Shown here one piece after another: positions 1 to 6,499 of a stretch of DNA of 11,779 nt. Numbering within the stretch: the stretch's first letter is position 1; each line of letters opens with the position of its first letter. The position numbers and the translations under genes were made by a program. The stretch is taken from positions 1 through 11,779 of the forward strand of contig CATVZP010000060.1 in the NCBI GenBank assembly GCA_958348565.1, given 5' to 3'. The notes beneath the pieces were generated by a model. The model was not told the DNA's origin and made no database searches. It saw only the letters and a list, made by a program, of their open reading frames with translations. Origin of the DNA: an uncultured Collinsella sp. Its GTDB lineage: Bacteria > Actinomycetota > Coriobacteriia > Coriobacteriales > Coriobacteriaceae.

Positions 1-124
1 GCTCGGTCAGCTCCTTGATGCGCTCGGACAGGATGGCGACCTGAACCTTGGGGTTACCGGTATCGACCGGGGAGTTACCGAACTGGGCGGTCAGCTCCGC
101 CTTGCGCTCTTTGGAAACAGTCAT
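1..124 (-). CDS. rpsO: 30S ribosomal protein S15, N-terminal part (runs off the window)
   Basis: Small-subunit protein S15 binds the central domain of 16S rRNA early in 30S assembly and contributes to a subunit bridge. Only the first 41 codons are present; the family is about 89 residues, so roughly half is missing past position 1. The translation starts MTVSKERKAEL and contains FGNSPVDTGNPKVQVAILSE, which matches the S15 pattern of a short basic helix, a D-TG turn and a V-QVA-L helix. The ATG at 124-122 is preceded by GAAAGGTG with six bases between AGGTG and the start, a good ribosome binding site. A 138-nt gap separates it from recO upstream, and a promoter-like element and structured leader lie in that gap, so rpsO probably has its own transcript. 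In many bacteria pnp follows rpsO; that cannot be seen here. Identification is from motif recognition. Confidence 0.95.
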   Translation of the reverse strand, partial: MTVSKERKAELTAQFGNSPVDTGNPKVQVAILSERIKELTE

Positions 125-229
125 TGTTTCACCTTTCGTTTCGCGTCGCCCGTGGGCGACTCTATTCGCCTCGGACTGGGAAGCCGCCGGTGGAGCGAAC
201 ATCCAAGGTCGAGGTACCAACAGGTCGGT
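125..229 (-). promoter_or_regulatory. Structured rpsO 5' leader with competing hairpins
   Basis: This untranslated stretch of about 100 nt lies between the candidate rpsO promoter and its start. Read on the minus strand it holds several matching pieces: TTCGC (199-195), GGCGAA (170-165), GTCGCC (160-155), GGCGAC (150-145) and GCGAA (144-140), the last directly before the Shine-Dalgarno site (137-130). One fold pairs TTCGC with GCGAA inside GGCGAA, plus a GTCGCC-CACG-GGCGAC hairpin. The other pairs GGCGA with TCGCC (six-base loop) and TTCGC with the GCGAA beside the ribosome binding site. These folds exclude each other. S15 is known to repress its own mRNA through leader structures in several phyla, so an S15-responsive leader is a reasonable inference. 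The pairings are seen by eye only; no folding energy was computed. Confidence 0.45.
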
Positions 230-243
230 ATGTTACCACAAGC
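230..243 (-). promoter_or_regulatory. Candidate rpsO promoter (extended -10)
   Basis: On the minus strand this reads GCTTGTGGTAACAT, with TAACAT (235-230) as a -10 hexamer and TGG before it as a TGn extended -10. A start would fall near 223, giving a leader of about 99 nt. I see no good -35 at 16-18 bp. The element resembles those upstream of lepA, the membrane J-protein gene and dnaJ, with one extra base in the G run. Evidence is resemblance and position only. Confidence 0.45.
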
Positions 244-262
244 GGAGCGCGCCTGCGCATCA

Positions 263-1012
263 TCACCGACCCAACATGAATTCCATCGCACGGAGCCGCT
301 GATCGGTGTGCGTGGCGGCCCAAACATGCGAAAGCCCCAGCAAAAACGCAGCCGTATGCGGGTCGATTCGCTCGGCCATGAGCTCATCGAACGTCATGGA
401 CATCAGAGCGCGCAGCCATGCGACCTCGCCGGTCGACACCAGCTCGGCACCCGGAACGCTCGACGCGCACGACCCGCACAGAAGCCCGCCGGCTTGGGCC
501 GAGAAATACGAGAGCATGGGATCGCCGCACGAGACGCATGCCGAGAAATCGGGACGGTAACCAACGTGCGACAGCAGCTTAAAGACAAAGGCCGCCGCAA
601 GCAGGTCCATATGTGCCGAGTCGAGCCCGCTGCCGACAAGCGTGAGCGCACGCTGCGCAATGGCAAAGGTAAATGGATCCTCGGCATCCTCGAACGAGCA
701 CACACGCGCAACCTCGGCAATCGCGCTGGCGGCACAGGTCGTCTCGTAGTCAGGAGCAGCACCGAGCGGCGCCTCCATGAGCTCCGCCTGGGAAACCACG
801 TCGAGCGAGCGACCATGCGCCAACAGCATATCAACGGTGCAGAAAAGCTCGCAGCGGGCCGCAAGGCGACCGCCAGGCTTACGCGCGCCCTTAGCCACGG
901 CACGCACCTGCCGCCCCCGTTCGTCGAGCATCGTCAAAATCAGGTCGGTTTCCTTGAGCTTCGTCTTGTCGAGAACGAGCACCTTTGTGCGATATGTGCG
1001 AGAGCCTGCCAT
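263..1012 (-). CDS. recO: DNA repair protein RecO
   Basis: RecO works with RecR (and RecF) to load RecA onto SSB-coated single-stranded DNA in gap repair and recombination, and it can anneal complementary strands. The protein is 249 residues, a normal RecO length. Residues about 1-80 read as the N-terminal OB fold (YRTKVLVLDKTKLKETDLI, then a GARK basic loop). An alpha-helical domain follows. Two CxxC pairs, C159/C162 and C179/C182, form the zinc finger found in many RecO proteins. The ATG lies 12 nt after the era stop, and the spacer has no strong Shine-Dalgarno site (only GGCG), so translation may depend on coupling to era. Era followed by recO is a widely conserved order. No intrinsic terminator (hairpin plus T run) is visible after the stop. 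Confidence 0.94.
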   Translation of the reverse strand: MAGSRTYRTKVLVLDKTKLKETDLILTMLDERGRQVRAVAKGARKPGGRLAARCELFCTVDMLLAHGRSLDVVSQAELMEAPLGAAPDYETTCAASAIAEVARVCSFEDAEDPFTFAIAQRALTLVGSGLDSAHMDLLAAAFVFKLLSHVGYRPDFSACVSCGDPMLSYFSAQAGGLLCGSCASSVPGAELVSTGEVAWLRALMSMTFDELMAERIDPHTAAFLLGLSHVWAATHTDQRLRAMEFMLGR

Positions 1013-1024
1013 GAACGCCGAGGC

Positions 1025-2095
1025 TTAATCTTCGGCGTTATAGCCAAAGCGGCGGATCTGAGCCTCGTCATCGCGCCAGCCGGCGTTGACCTTCACGTCG
1101 AGCTCCAAAAAGACCTGGTTGCCAAAGATGCGCTCAAGATCGCGACGGGCATCGATGCCGATATGCTTGATCATCTCGCCGCCCTTGCCGATGATGATGC
1201 CCTTCTGCCCCTCGCGCTCGACGTAAATCGTGGCGTGCACGCGCAGGACCTTCTTAGTCTGCTCGAGCGCGTCACAGATGACGCCCACGGAGTGAGGGAT
1301 CTCGTCGCGGGTGCGACGCAGGACCTTCTCGCGCACGAACTCGGCCACAAGGGTTTCGTCGGACGCGTCGGTGCCCATGTCCTCAGGGAACCAACGCGGG
1401 CCCTCGGGCAAGAAGTGAGCGACGGTCTCGATAAACGCATCGACGTTGAAGTTCTTGACCGACGACGTCACGATCTCATCATCGTATTCCATAAGCTCGT
1501 GAGCGGCCTTGAGCTGCTCCATGACCTGTGCGGGATCGGCCTCATCGGCCTTGGTAAGCACCAGGACCTTTTTGGAACGAGCGTTCTTGACGCGCTCGGC
1601 AACCCAGGCGTCTCCCCTGCCGATGGGTTTGGTGGCGTCGATCAGAAACGCGACGACATCGACATCGTTCAGTTCGTACAACGCGCTCTTGTTGAGCTCG
1701 GAACCTAAGCCATCCTTGGGCTTATGAATACCCGGGGTATCGACAAAAACCAGCTGATAACCGGGGCGGTTGACGACGGCGCGCATACGGCGGCGGGTCG
1801 TCTGGGCCACCGGAGAGGTGATGGCGACCTTCTTGCCGTAACAGGCGTTGAGCAGCGTGGACTTGCCGGCGTTGGGGCGACCGACCAGGGCCACAAAGCC
1901 ACTGCGAAAACCGGGTTCCACGTCGCCAAAACCCGCGAGGCTCTCTTCCTCGTCACACAGGGCATCGAGCTCCTCGTCGCTCATACCCTCAAACGGGTCG
2001 AACTCCTCGACCTCGTTAAACGAATCGGCGCCTTCAGCCTCGTCCAGGACCTCGTCATCCAAAACTTCATCGGTAGGCTGCATATTGTCGGACAT
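1025..2095 (-). CDS. era: GTPase Era, with an acidic N-terminal extension
   Basis: Era is an essential GTPase that binds the 3' end of 16S rRNA through a KH domain during 30S assembly. The 356-residue protein is longer than the usual 300 or so. Residues about 1-62 are an acidic extension rich in D and E, including the repeat DEVLDDEVLDE. The G domain follows: G1 GRPNAGKS at 72-79, G3 DTPG at 119-122, G4 TKAD at 181-184 (usually NKxD in Era) and G5 around TSS at 210-212. The KH domain carries GKGGEMIK at 303-310. The ATG at 2095 has GAAAGGG six bases upstream, right after the dgkA stop, which supports the long form over a start at M38. The gene sits 12 nt after dgkA and 12 nt before recO. Its neighbour ybeY also works on 16S rRNA. 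Confidence 0.95.
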   Translation of the reverse strand: MSDNMQPTDEVLDDEVLDEAEGADSFNEVEEFDPFEGMSDEELDALCDEEESLAGFGDVEPGFRSGFVALVGRPNAGKSTLLNACYGKKVAITSPVAQTTRRRMRAVVNRPGYQLVFVDTPGIHKPKDGLGSELNKSALYELNDVDVVAFLIDATKPIGRGDAWVAERVKNARSKKVLVLTKADEADPAQVMEQLKAAHELMEYDDEIVTSSVKNFNVDAFIETVAHFLPEGPRWFPEDMGTDASDETLVAEFVREKVLRRTRDEIPHSVGVICDALEQTKKVLRVHATIYVEREGQKGIIIGKGGEMIKHIGIDARRDLERIFGNQVFLELDVKVNAGWRDDEAQIRRFGYNAED

Positions 2096-2107
2096 GGGAA
2101 TCCCTTT

Positions 2108-2485
2108 CTAAATAAAGTCGAGCGCGTGGGCAAAGACAAGCACGCCCACGATCGCGGCGGTAATGGAAAGAACGTATACAGAGGCAGCGGCGATATCCTT
2201 CGCGCGCTTGGCCAGCGGATGCAGCTCCTGGGTCGCCAGGTCCACAATCGCCTCCATGGCGGTATTGCACAGCTCGCCGTGAATCACCAGGCCGCAGCAA
2301 ATGATGACCGTAGCCCACTCGGCAATATCAAGCCCCACGATGCAGCCGGCAATGACGGTACACACACCCGCCACGAGCATGACCTTGATATTACGCTCGG
2401 TCTTGACGGCGGTGACGAAGCCCTCCATCGCGTATGAGAACGACTTTAAAAAGGAAGGATGGTCCTTGTTCGATCCGGGAATCAT
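2108..2485 (-). CDS. dgkA: DgkA-family diacylglycerol/undecaprenol kinase
   Basis: This is a small integral membrane lipid kinase. In Gram-positive bacteria the family mainly phosphorylates undecaprenol to return the cell-wall carrier lipid to use; in E. coli it phosphorylates diacylglycerol. The 125-residue protein has three hydrophobic segments at roughly 34-51, 56-72 and 100-119. The signature GELCNTAMEAIVDL (70-83) supplies E71, N74, E78 and D82, and HPLAKRAKDIAA (89-100) supplies D97, the conserved active-site set. The ATG has AGGAG six bases upstream, overlapping the ybeY stop codon (TAGGAG), so the two genes are likely translationally coupled. In Bacillus a cdd gene lies between dgkA and era; here they are 12 nt apart with nothing between. 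Which lipid alcohol is the substrate cannot be read from sequence; undecaprenol is my inference. Confidence 0.92.
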   Translation of the reverse strand: MIPGSNKDHPSFLKSFSYAMEGFVTAVKTERNIKVMLVAGVCTVIAGCIVGLDIAEWATVIICCGLVIHGELCNTAMEAIVDLATQELHPLAKRAKDIAAASVYVLSITAAIVGVLVFAHALDFI

Positions 2486-2494
2486 AGACGGCTC

Positions 2495-3004
2495 CTAGTC
2501 GTGGGCGTGGTTGGTGATGGGGCCGACGTGGACCAGCTTGGGGTCCTCGCCGCGCTCGAGCGCCAGATCGCGCAGGATGGCGTCCTCGCGTGCCTCCATG
2601 ACCTCGGCCTCGTCGTCCTCGATATGGTCATACCCCAGCAGGTGCAGCATGCCATGCACGAGCATCAGGCGACACTCGTCGGCAGGACTATTGCCAAAGC
2701 CAGGGGCCTGACGGGCAATAACCTGCGGAGCCAGGATAATATCACCGAGCTCGAGCGTCTCGTCGGCGGGAATGTCCTCGTCAAAGGCCGAGTCGCATTC
2801 AAACGAGAGGACATCGGTGGTGCGGTCGATACCGCGCCACTCGTGGTTGAGCTCGTGCATCTCGTCTTCATCGACATACGAAAGGGAAATCTCGACCTCA
2901 CGCTCAACACCCTCGGCGGAAAGCGCAACTGAGCAGATGTGCTCCACCTCCTGGGCATCGAGCAGCGTATCGAGCTCGGCATCGTTGCTGATCAATACAC
3001 TCAA
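2495..3004 (-). CDS. ybeY: Endoribonuclease YbeY (16S rRNA maturation factor)
   Basis: YbeY is a zinc-dependent single-strand endoribonuclease involved in 16S rRNA 3'-end maturation and ribosome quality control. The 169-residue protein carries the family's metal motif HGMLHLLGYDH, with H117, H121 and H127 as ligands, and the upstream TTDVLSF block at 62-68. The start is a TTG at 3004-3002: the family's usual opening (LISND) follows at once, no other start precedes it, and AAAGGAG lies five bases upstream inside the end of phoH. The TTG overlaps the phoH TGA stop as TTGA, so ribosomes finishing phoH are placed on this start. The phoH-ybeY pairing is widespread. The protein is slightly longer than E. 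coli YbeY, with an acidic C-terminal helix and a polar tail. Confidence 0.94.
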   Translation of the reverse strand: MSVLISNDAELDTLLDAQEVEHICSVALSAEGVEREVEISLSYVDEDEMHELNHEWRGIDRTTDVLSFECDSAFDEDIPADETLELGDIILAPQVIARQAPGFGNSPADECRLMLVHGMLHLLGYDHIEDDEAEVMEAREDAILRDLALERGEDPKLVHVGPITNHAHD

Positions 3005-3987
3005 CGGGACTCCTTTCGATCGTGTGCGCGCTGCTCGCGCGCATCGTCGTATGCATCATAGGCCTCAACGATACGGCCCACCAGGGCATGGCGCACCACA
3101 TCGGCGCGCTCCAGGTGAGAAAACGCCACATCGTCGACGCGACCCAAAATCCTTTCGACATCGGCAAGACCGCCGCGGCGACCCACCAGGTCACGCTGGC
3201 TCAGGTCGCCGGTAATCACGAACTTGGAATTAAAGCCCAGACGCGTCAAAAACATCTTCATCTGCTCGGGAGTCGTGTTTTGTGCCTCATCGAGCACCAC
3301 AAAGGCATCACTCAGCGTTCGACCGCGCATGTAGGCGAGCGGGGCGATCTCGATCACGCCACGCTCCATAAGCTCATCGATGCGTTCGCGATCCATCATG
3401 TCAAAGAGGGCATCATAGAGCGGGCGCATATACGGGTCGATCTTTTCCTCGAGGGTGCCGGGCAAAAAGCCCAGGTTCTCCCCCGCCTCGACAACCGGGC
3501 GCGTCAGGATCAGGCGGCCCACCTCATGGCGCTTGAGCGCGGCGACGGCGAGTGCCATGGCCAGATAGGTTTTACCGGTACCGGCGGGACCGAGGCCAAA
3601 CGTGATGGTAGAAGAGCGGATGGCATCCACATAGCGCTTTTGACCGAGCGTCTTGGGGCGGATAACGCGACCGCGATACGATAGCAGCACGTCATCGCGC
3701 AACGACGAGGCATCATGCTCGCCGTCGCGCAGAACGGCCAGACAGCGCGAGACATCATCGGCAGAAAGCGTGCGCCCGGCAGCAGCCTCACGAAAGGCAT
3801 ATTCGAAAAAACGCGCCACGAGTTCGACCTCGTCCGGATCGCCGCTCACGGCAACGCTGTCACCGCGGGCAACCACATGGGCGCGCACCAAGTTCTCGAG
3901 TGCACGAAGGACGCCGTCGCCGGCGCCCAAAACGCGCGAGGGATCGATACCCTCGGGAACGGTAAGTCTAATCTTCGAGGCTTCCAT
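3001..3987 (-). CDS. phoH: PhoH-family ATPase (YbeZ type)
   Basis: This is a cytosolic P-loop ATPase of the PhoH/YbeZ family, a predicted RNA-associated ATPase or helicase genetically linked to YbeY; its exact role is not settled. With the start at 3987 it is 328 residues, typical of the family. Walker A is GPAGTGKT at 133-140 and Walker B is VVLDEAQN at 230-237, followed by the conserved TTPEQMKMFLTRLGFNSK and ITGDLSQRD blocks. The frame stays open upstream to 4092, but that part overlaps mtaB and is unlike PhoH. MEASKIRLTVPEG is a family-like opening, and GGGAGG sits just before that ATG, although only three bases away, which is tight. The gene starts 20 nt inside the end of mtaB and overlaps ybeY by 3 nt, so all three are probably coupled. 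Confidence 0.93.
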   Translation of the reverse strand: MEASKIRLTVPEGIDPSRVLGAGDGVLRALENLVRAHVVARGDSVAVSGDPDEVELVARFFEYAFREAAAGRTLSADDVSRCLAVLRDGEHDASSLRDDVLLSYRGRVIRPKTLGQKRYVDAIRSSTITFGLGPAGTGKTYLAMALAVAALKRHEVGRLILTRPVVEAGENLGFLPGTLEEKIDPYMRPLYDALFDMMDRERIDELMERGVIEIAPLAYMRGRTLSDAFVVLDEAQNTTPEQMKMFLTRLGFNSKFVITGDLSQRDLVGRRGGLADVERILGRVDDVAFSHLERADVVRHALVGRIVEAYDAYDDAREQRAHDRKESR

Positions 3988-5260
3988 GAACCTCCCTGCG
4001 TGCATGGACCAAGCCAGAATCATCGACTCCGATGATAGCAACGTCGAGCAGGCACGGGGCTGTGAGTCCACAGGTATCATCGAGACGGGCATGATGGAAC
4101 GAGCCGAGCGTCAGGTTGTCGCCATACTCGAGCACCGCACGCTCGACCGTGCCCACGCGACGGCGGGCATCGGCGATCGCAAGCTCCTGTGCGGCGGCGC
4201 GCATGCGACGGCTGCGCTCGGCCATGACCTCAGGGGGTACCTGGTCGGGCATGTCGGCGGCGAGGGTGCCGGGGCGCTTGCTATACCGGAACACGTGCAT
4301 GCGCGAAAAGCCCACGCGACGGCACAACGCCAGCGACTCCTCGAACTCCTCGTCCGTCTCGCCGGGGAAGCCGACGATGACATCGCACGAAAGAGACGCC
4401 TGCGGCAGGTTGGCGCGAATCATGCGCACCGTATCCTCGAAGGCCTCGGCACTATAGGGACGACCCATGCGATGCAGCGTCGCCGTGCAGCCAGACTGCA
4501 CGGGCAGGTGCAAAAACGGCGCGATACGCTTCGGATAGCGAGCCATCACCTTGAGCAAACGCTCGGAAATATCCATGGGCTCCACCGAGGAGATGCGCAC
4601 GTGGGCGATCTCGGTGCGCTCCATGATGGCCTGGAGCAGCTCATCTATCTCGACATGTTCGTCGGTCGCGCTCTTGCCGTCATAGGCACCTAGGTTCACG
4701 CCGGTCAGCACGACCTCGGGCACGCCGGCCTCCTGGGCTTCACGCACCTGTTCGAGCACGGACTCGACGGGCACGGAGCGCTCGGGGCCGCGGGCCTTCC
4801 ACACAATGCAATATGTGCAGCGGTGGTTGCAGCCATCCTGGATCTTCACGCCCAGCCGCGAACGACTGAGTGTATCGACCACGTCGCCATCGCTGCAGGC
4901 GGGCACGCTATCGGATTCGACACCCAGCACCTCGCAGACGCGCTCGGCGACGTCTATCTTGGACGGTTCGGCGATCACGCGATCGGAGAGCTCCAGCAGC
5001 TCCTCGGGATGCAGGTTGACGACGCAGCCGGTTACGACCACGTAAGGCTCGCCCGGATAGGCCAGGGCGTGACGGACGGCCTTGCGGGTCTTGGCCTCGG
5101 CCTCCCCCGTCACAGCACAGGTATTGATAACGATCAGATCGGCGTCCTGGGGCTCCACCATCGCAAAGCCCAGGCGCATAAGATCGGCAGTGATACGGTC
5201 GGACTCAACCCGGTTGACACGGCATCCGAGGTTGACGACGGAAATATGGGGTGCGAGCAC
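3968..5260 (-). CDS. mtaB: tRNA t6A37 methylthiotransferase MtaB
   Basis: MtaB is a radical-SAM enzyme that adds a methylthio group to t6A at position 37 of ANN-decoding tRNAs, giving ms2t6A. The 430-residue protein has the N-terminal methylthiotransferase domain with cluster cysteines C13 (GCRVN), C48 (NTCAVT) and C79 (TGC), the radical-SAM motif CNHRCTYC with C144, C148 and C151, and GFPGET at 297-302. The last 60 or so residues look like a short TRAM RNA-binding domain. GCRVN and the overall layout fit MtaB (Bacillus YqeV type) better than MiaB. The start is a GTG at 5260 with AAGGAG five bases upstream, overlapping the dnaJ TAA stop. The dnaJ-to-mtaB neighbourhood recalls Bacillus, where prmA and rsmE lie between them; both are absent here. 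Confidence 0.92.
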   Translation of the reverse strand: MLAPHISVVNLGCRVNRVESDRITADLMRLGFAMVEPQDADLIVINTCAVTGEAEAKTRKAVRHALAYPGEPYVVVTGCVVNLHPEELLELSDRVIAEPSKIDVAERVCEVLGVESDSVPACSDGDVVDTLSRSRLGVKIQDGCNHRCTYCIVWKARGPERSVPVESVLEQVREAQEAGVPEVVLTGVNLGAYDGKSATDEHVEIDELLQAIMERTEIAHVRISSVEPMDISERLLKVMARYPKRIAPFLHLPVQSGCTATLHRMGRPYSAEAFEDTVRMIRANLPQASLSCDVIVGFPGETDEEFEESLALCRRVGFSRMHVFRYSKRPGTLAADMPDQVPPEVMAERSRRMRAAAQELAIADARRRVGTVERAVLEYGDNLTLGSFHHARLDDTCGLTAPCLLDVAIIGVDDSGLVHARREVHGSLED

Positions 5261-5269
5261 ACGGGCTCC

Positions 5270-6418
5270 TTAATCGAGGATGTCGTCGAGGGCACTCTTG
5301 ATACGGTCGGTCACCGACTTCTTACCGGAGGCGACGTCATCGCCCATCTCGTCGGCAAAGGCGCGAAGCAGTTCGCGCTGCTTATTGGAGAGATTGGTGG
5401 GGACGACCACGCGCAGCTGCACGACCAGACGACCACGCGAACCGCCGCCGCCGATACGCGGCATGCCGTAATTGTTGACGCTCACGGTGTCACCGTACTG
5501 TGTGCCGGCGGGGACGCACACCTTGACGACCTCGTCAGGCATAATGCCCTCGACCTCAATCTCGCAACCGAGCGCGGCCTGCGCAATCGAGATGTCGCTC
5601 ACCAGATAGAGGTCATCGCCATTACGCTTAAAACGCTCGTGGTCGGCGACACGCACGTTGACGATCAGGTCGCCCGACGGCTCGCCACGAAGGCCGGCCT
5701 CGCCAAAACCACTCACGCGCAGCTGGCGACCGGTCGAAACACCGGCGGGAATATCGATGTCAATTTTTTCGTGAGAAGGCGTGCGGCCCTGGCCATCACA
5801 GGTCTCGCAGGGATGATCGATAACCGTGCCTTCGCCGTGGCAGTCGGGACAGGGCGAAGAGGACTGAACCTGGCCCAGGAAAGAACGCTGGACCGTCGTC
5901 ACATAGCCTGTGCCGTGACAGCGGCTGCACTGCTTCTCGGTCGCGCCCTCGGCCTTGCCGGTACCATTGCAGTCCTCGCATGGAGCAAGACGGTCGTAGC
6001 TGATCGTCTTTTTGCAGCCGAGCGCCGCCTCCTCGAGCGTCACCGAAAGGGAGATGGCCATATCGCGACCGCGACGGCGCTCGCGACGGCTGCGAGCGCC
6101 ACCACCGGCGCCACCGCCAAAGAACGACGAGAACAGGTCGTCCATGCCCATGCCACCAAAGATATCGTTAATGTCGACATAGCCAGAGCCACCGGGGCCG
6201 TCCGCGGTGCCGTAACGGTCGTAGTTAGCGCGCTTCTGCTCGTCGGAAAGAACGGAATAGGCCTCATTGAGCTCCTTGAACTTGGCCTCGGCCTCAGGGT
6301 CGTCCGAAACATCCGGGTGTACCGTACGGGCTTTCTTTAGAAACGCGCGCTTAATCGTCCGCGCGTCGGCATCCTTGTCAACGCCAAGTACCTCGTAGTA
6401 ATCCCTATTTTCCGACAC
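5270..6418 (-). CDS. dnaJ: Chaperone DnaJ (canonical Hsp40)
   Basis: DnaJ delivers unfolded clients to DnaK and stimulates its ATPase. From the chosen start it is 382 residues with the full type-I layout: J domain about 1-70 with HPD at 34-36, a Gly/Phe-rich linker about 71-118, four CxxCxGxG zinc motifs starting at 147, 164, 190 and 204, then both C-terminal domains (IDIPAGV, GDLIVNV, QAALGCEIEV) and a charged tail. The frame is open to 6484, but the GTG at 6418 has GGAAGGA seven bases upstream and yields MSENRDYYEVLG, a standard opening. No dnaK, grpE, hrcA or hspR is adjacent, and I see neither a CIRCE nor a HAIR operator upstream. It is preceded by a second J-protein gene, with a possible promoter in the 81-nt gap. 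Confidence 0.95.
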   Translation of the reverse strand: MSENRDYYEVLGVDKDADARTIKRAFLKKARTVHPDVSDDPEAEAKFKELNEAYSVLSDEQKRANYDRYGTADGPGGSGYVDINDIFGGMGMDDLFSSFFGGGAGGGARSRRERRRGRDMAISLSVTLEEAALGCKKTISYDRLAPCEDCNGTGKAEGATEKQCSRCHGTGYVTTVQRSFLGQVQSSSPCPDCHGEGTVIDHPCETCDGQGRTPSHEKIDIDIPAGVSTGRQLRVSGFGEAGLRGEPSGDLIVNVRVADHERFKRNGDDLYLVSDISIAQAALGCEIEVEGIMPDEVVKVCVPAGTQYGDTVSVNNYGMPRIGGGGSRGRLVVQLRVVVPTNLSNKQRELLRAFADEMGDDVASGKKSVTDRIKSALDDILD

Positions 6419-6457
6419 GACCGAATCCTTCCAACTTTCATTATTGTCACAGTGCGT

Positions 6458-6470
6458 CCTATACCCAAGC
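6458..6470 (-). promoter_or_regulatory. Candidate dnaJ promoter
   Basis: The 81-nt gap before dnaJ contains GCTTGGGTATAGG on the minus strand, with TATAGG (6463-6458) as a possible -10. It aligns with the elements before lepA and the membrane J-protein gene. A start near 6451 would give a leader of about 33 nt. A rival reading in the same gap uses AATAAT (6445-6440) as -10 with TTGGGT (6468-6463) as -35, spaced 17 bp. A weak CAAAC-N5-GTTTG repeat lies at 6482-6496. Neither promoter reading is proven. Confidence 0.35.
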
Positions 6471-6499
6471 TGGGCCGGGCGCAAACAGAGGGTTTGATG

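Noticed and set aside
125..262. Intrinsic terminator after recO, using the GTCGCC-CACG-GGCGAC hairpin at 145-160
   Set aside because: It is followed on the minus strand by GCGAAACG, not a T run, and lies close to the rpsO start, so a leader role fits better. The GC-rich sequence right after the recO stop also lacks a T run.
3988..4092. Upstream extension of phoH starting at 4092
   Set aside because: It overlaps mtaB by a further 105 nt, is unlike PhoH N-termini and includes no better ribosome binding site. The start at 3987 gives a family-like length and opening.
6419..6484. Upstream extension of dnaJ starting at 6484
   Set aside because: The extra 22 residues are not DnaJ-like, and GGAAGGA is correctly spaced for the GTG at 6418, which gives the standard N-terminus.
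6419..6499. CIRCE (TTAGCACTC-N9-GAGTGCTAA) or HAIR heat-shock operator before dnaJ
   Set aside because: Read by eye on both strands, neither motif is present here or in the 7604-7661 gap.
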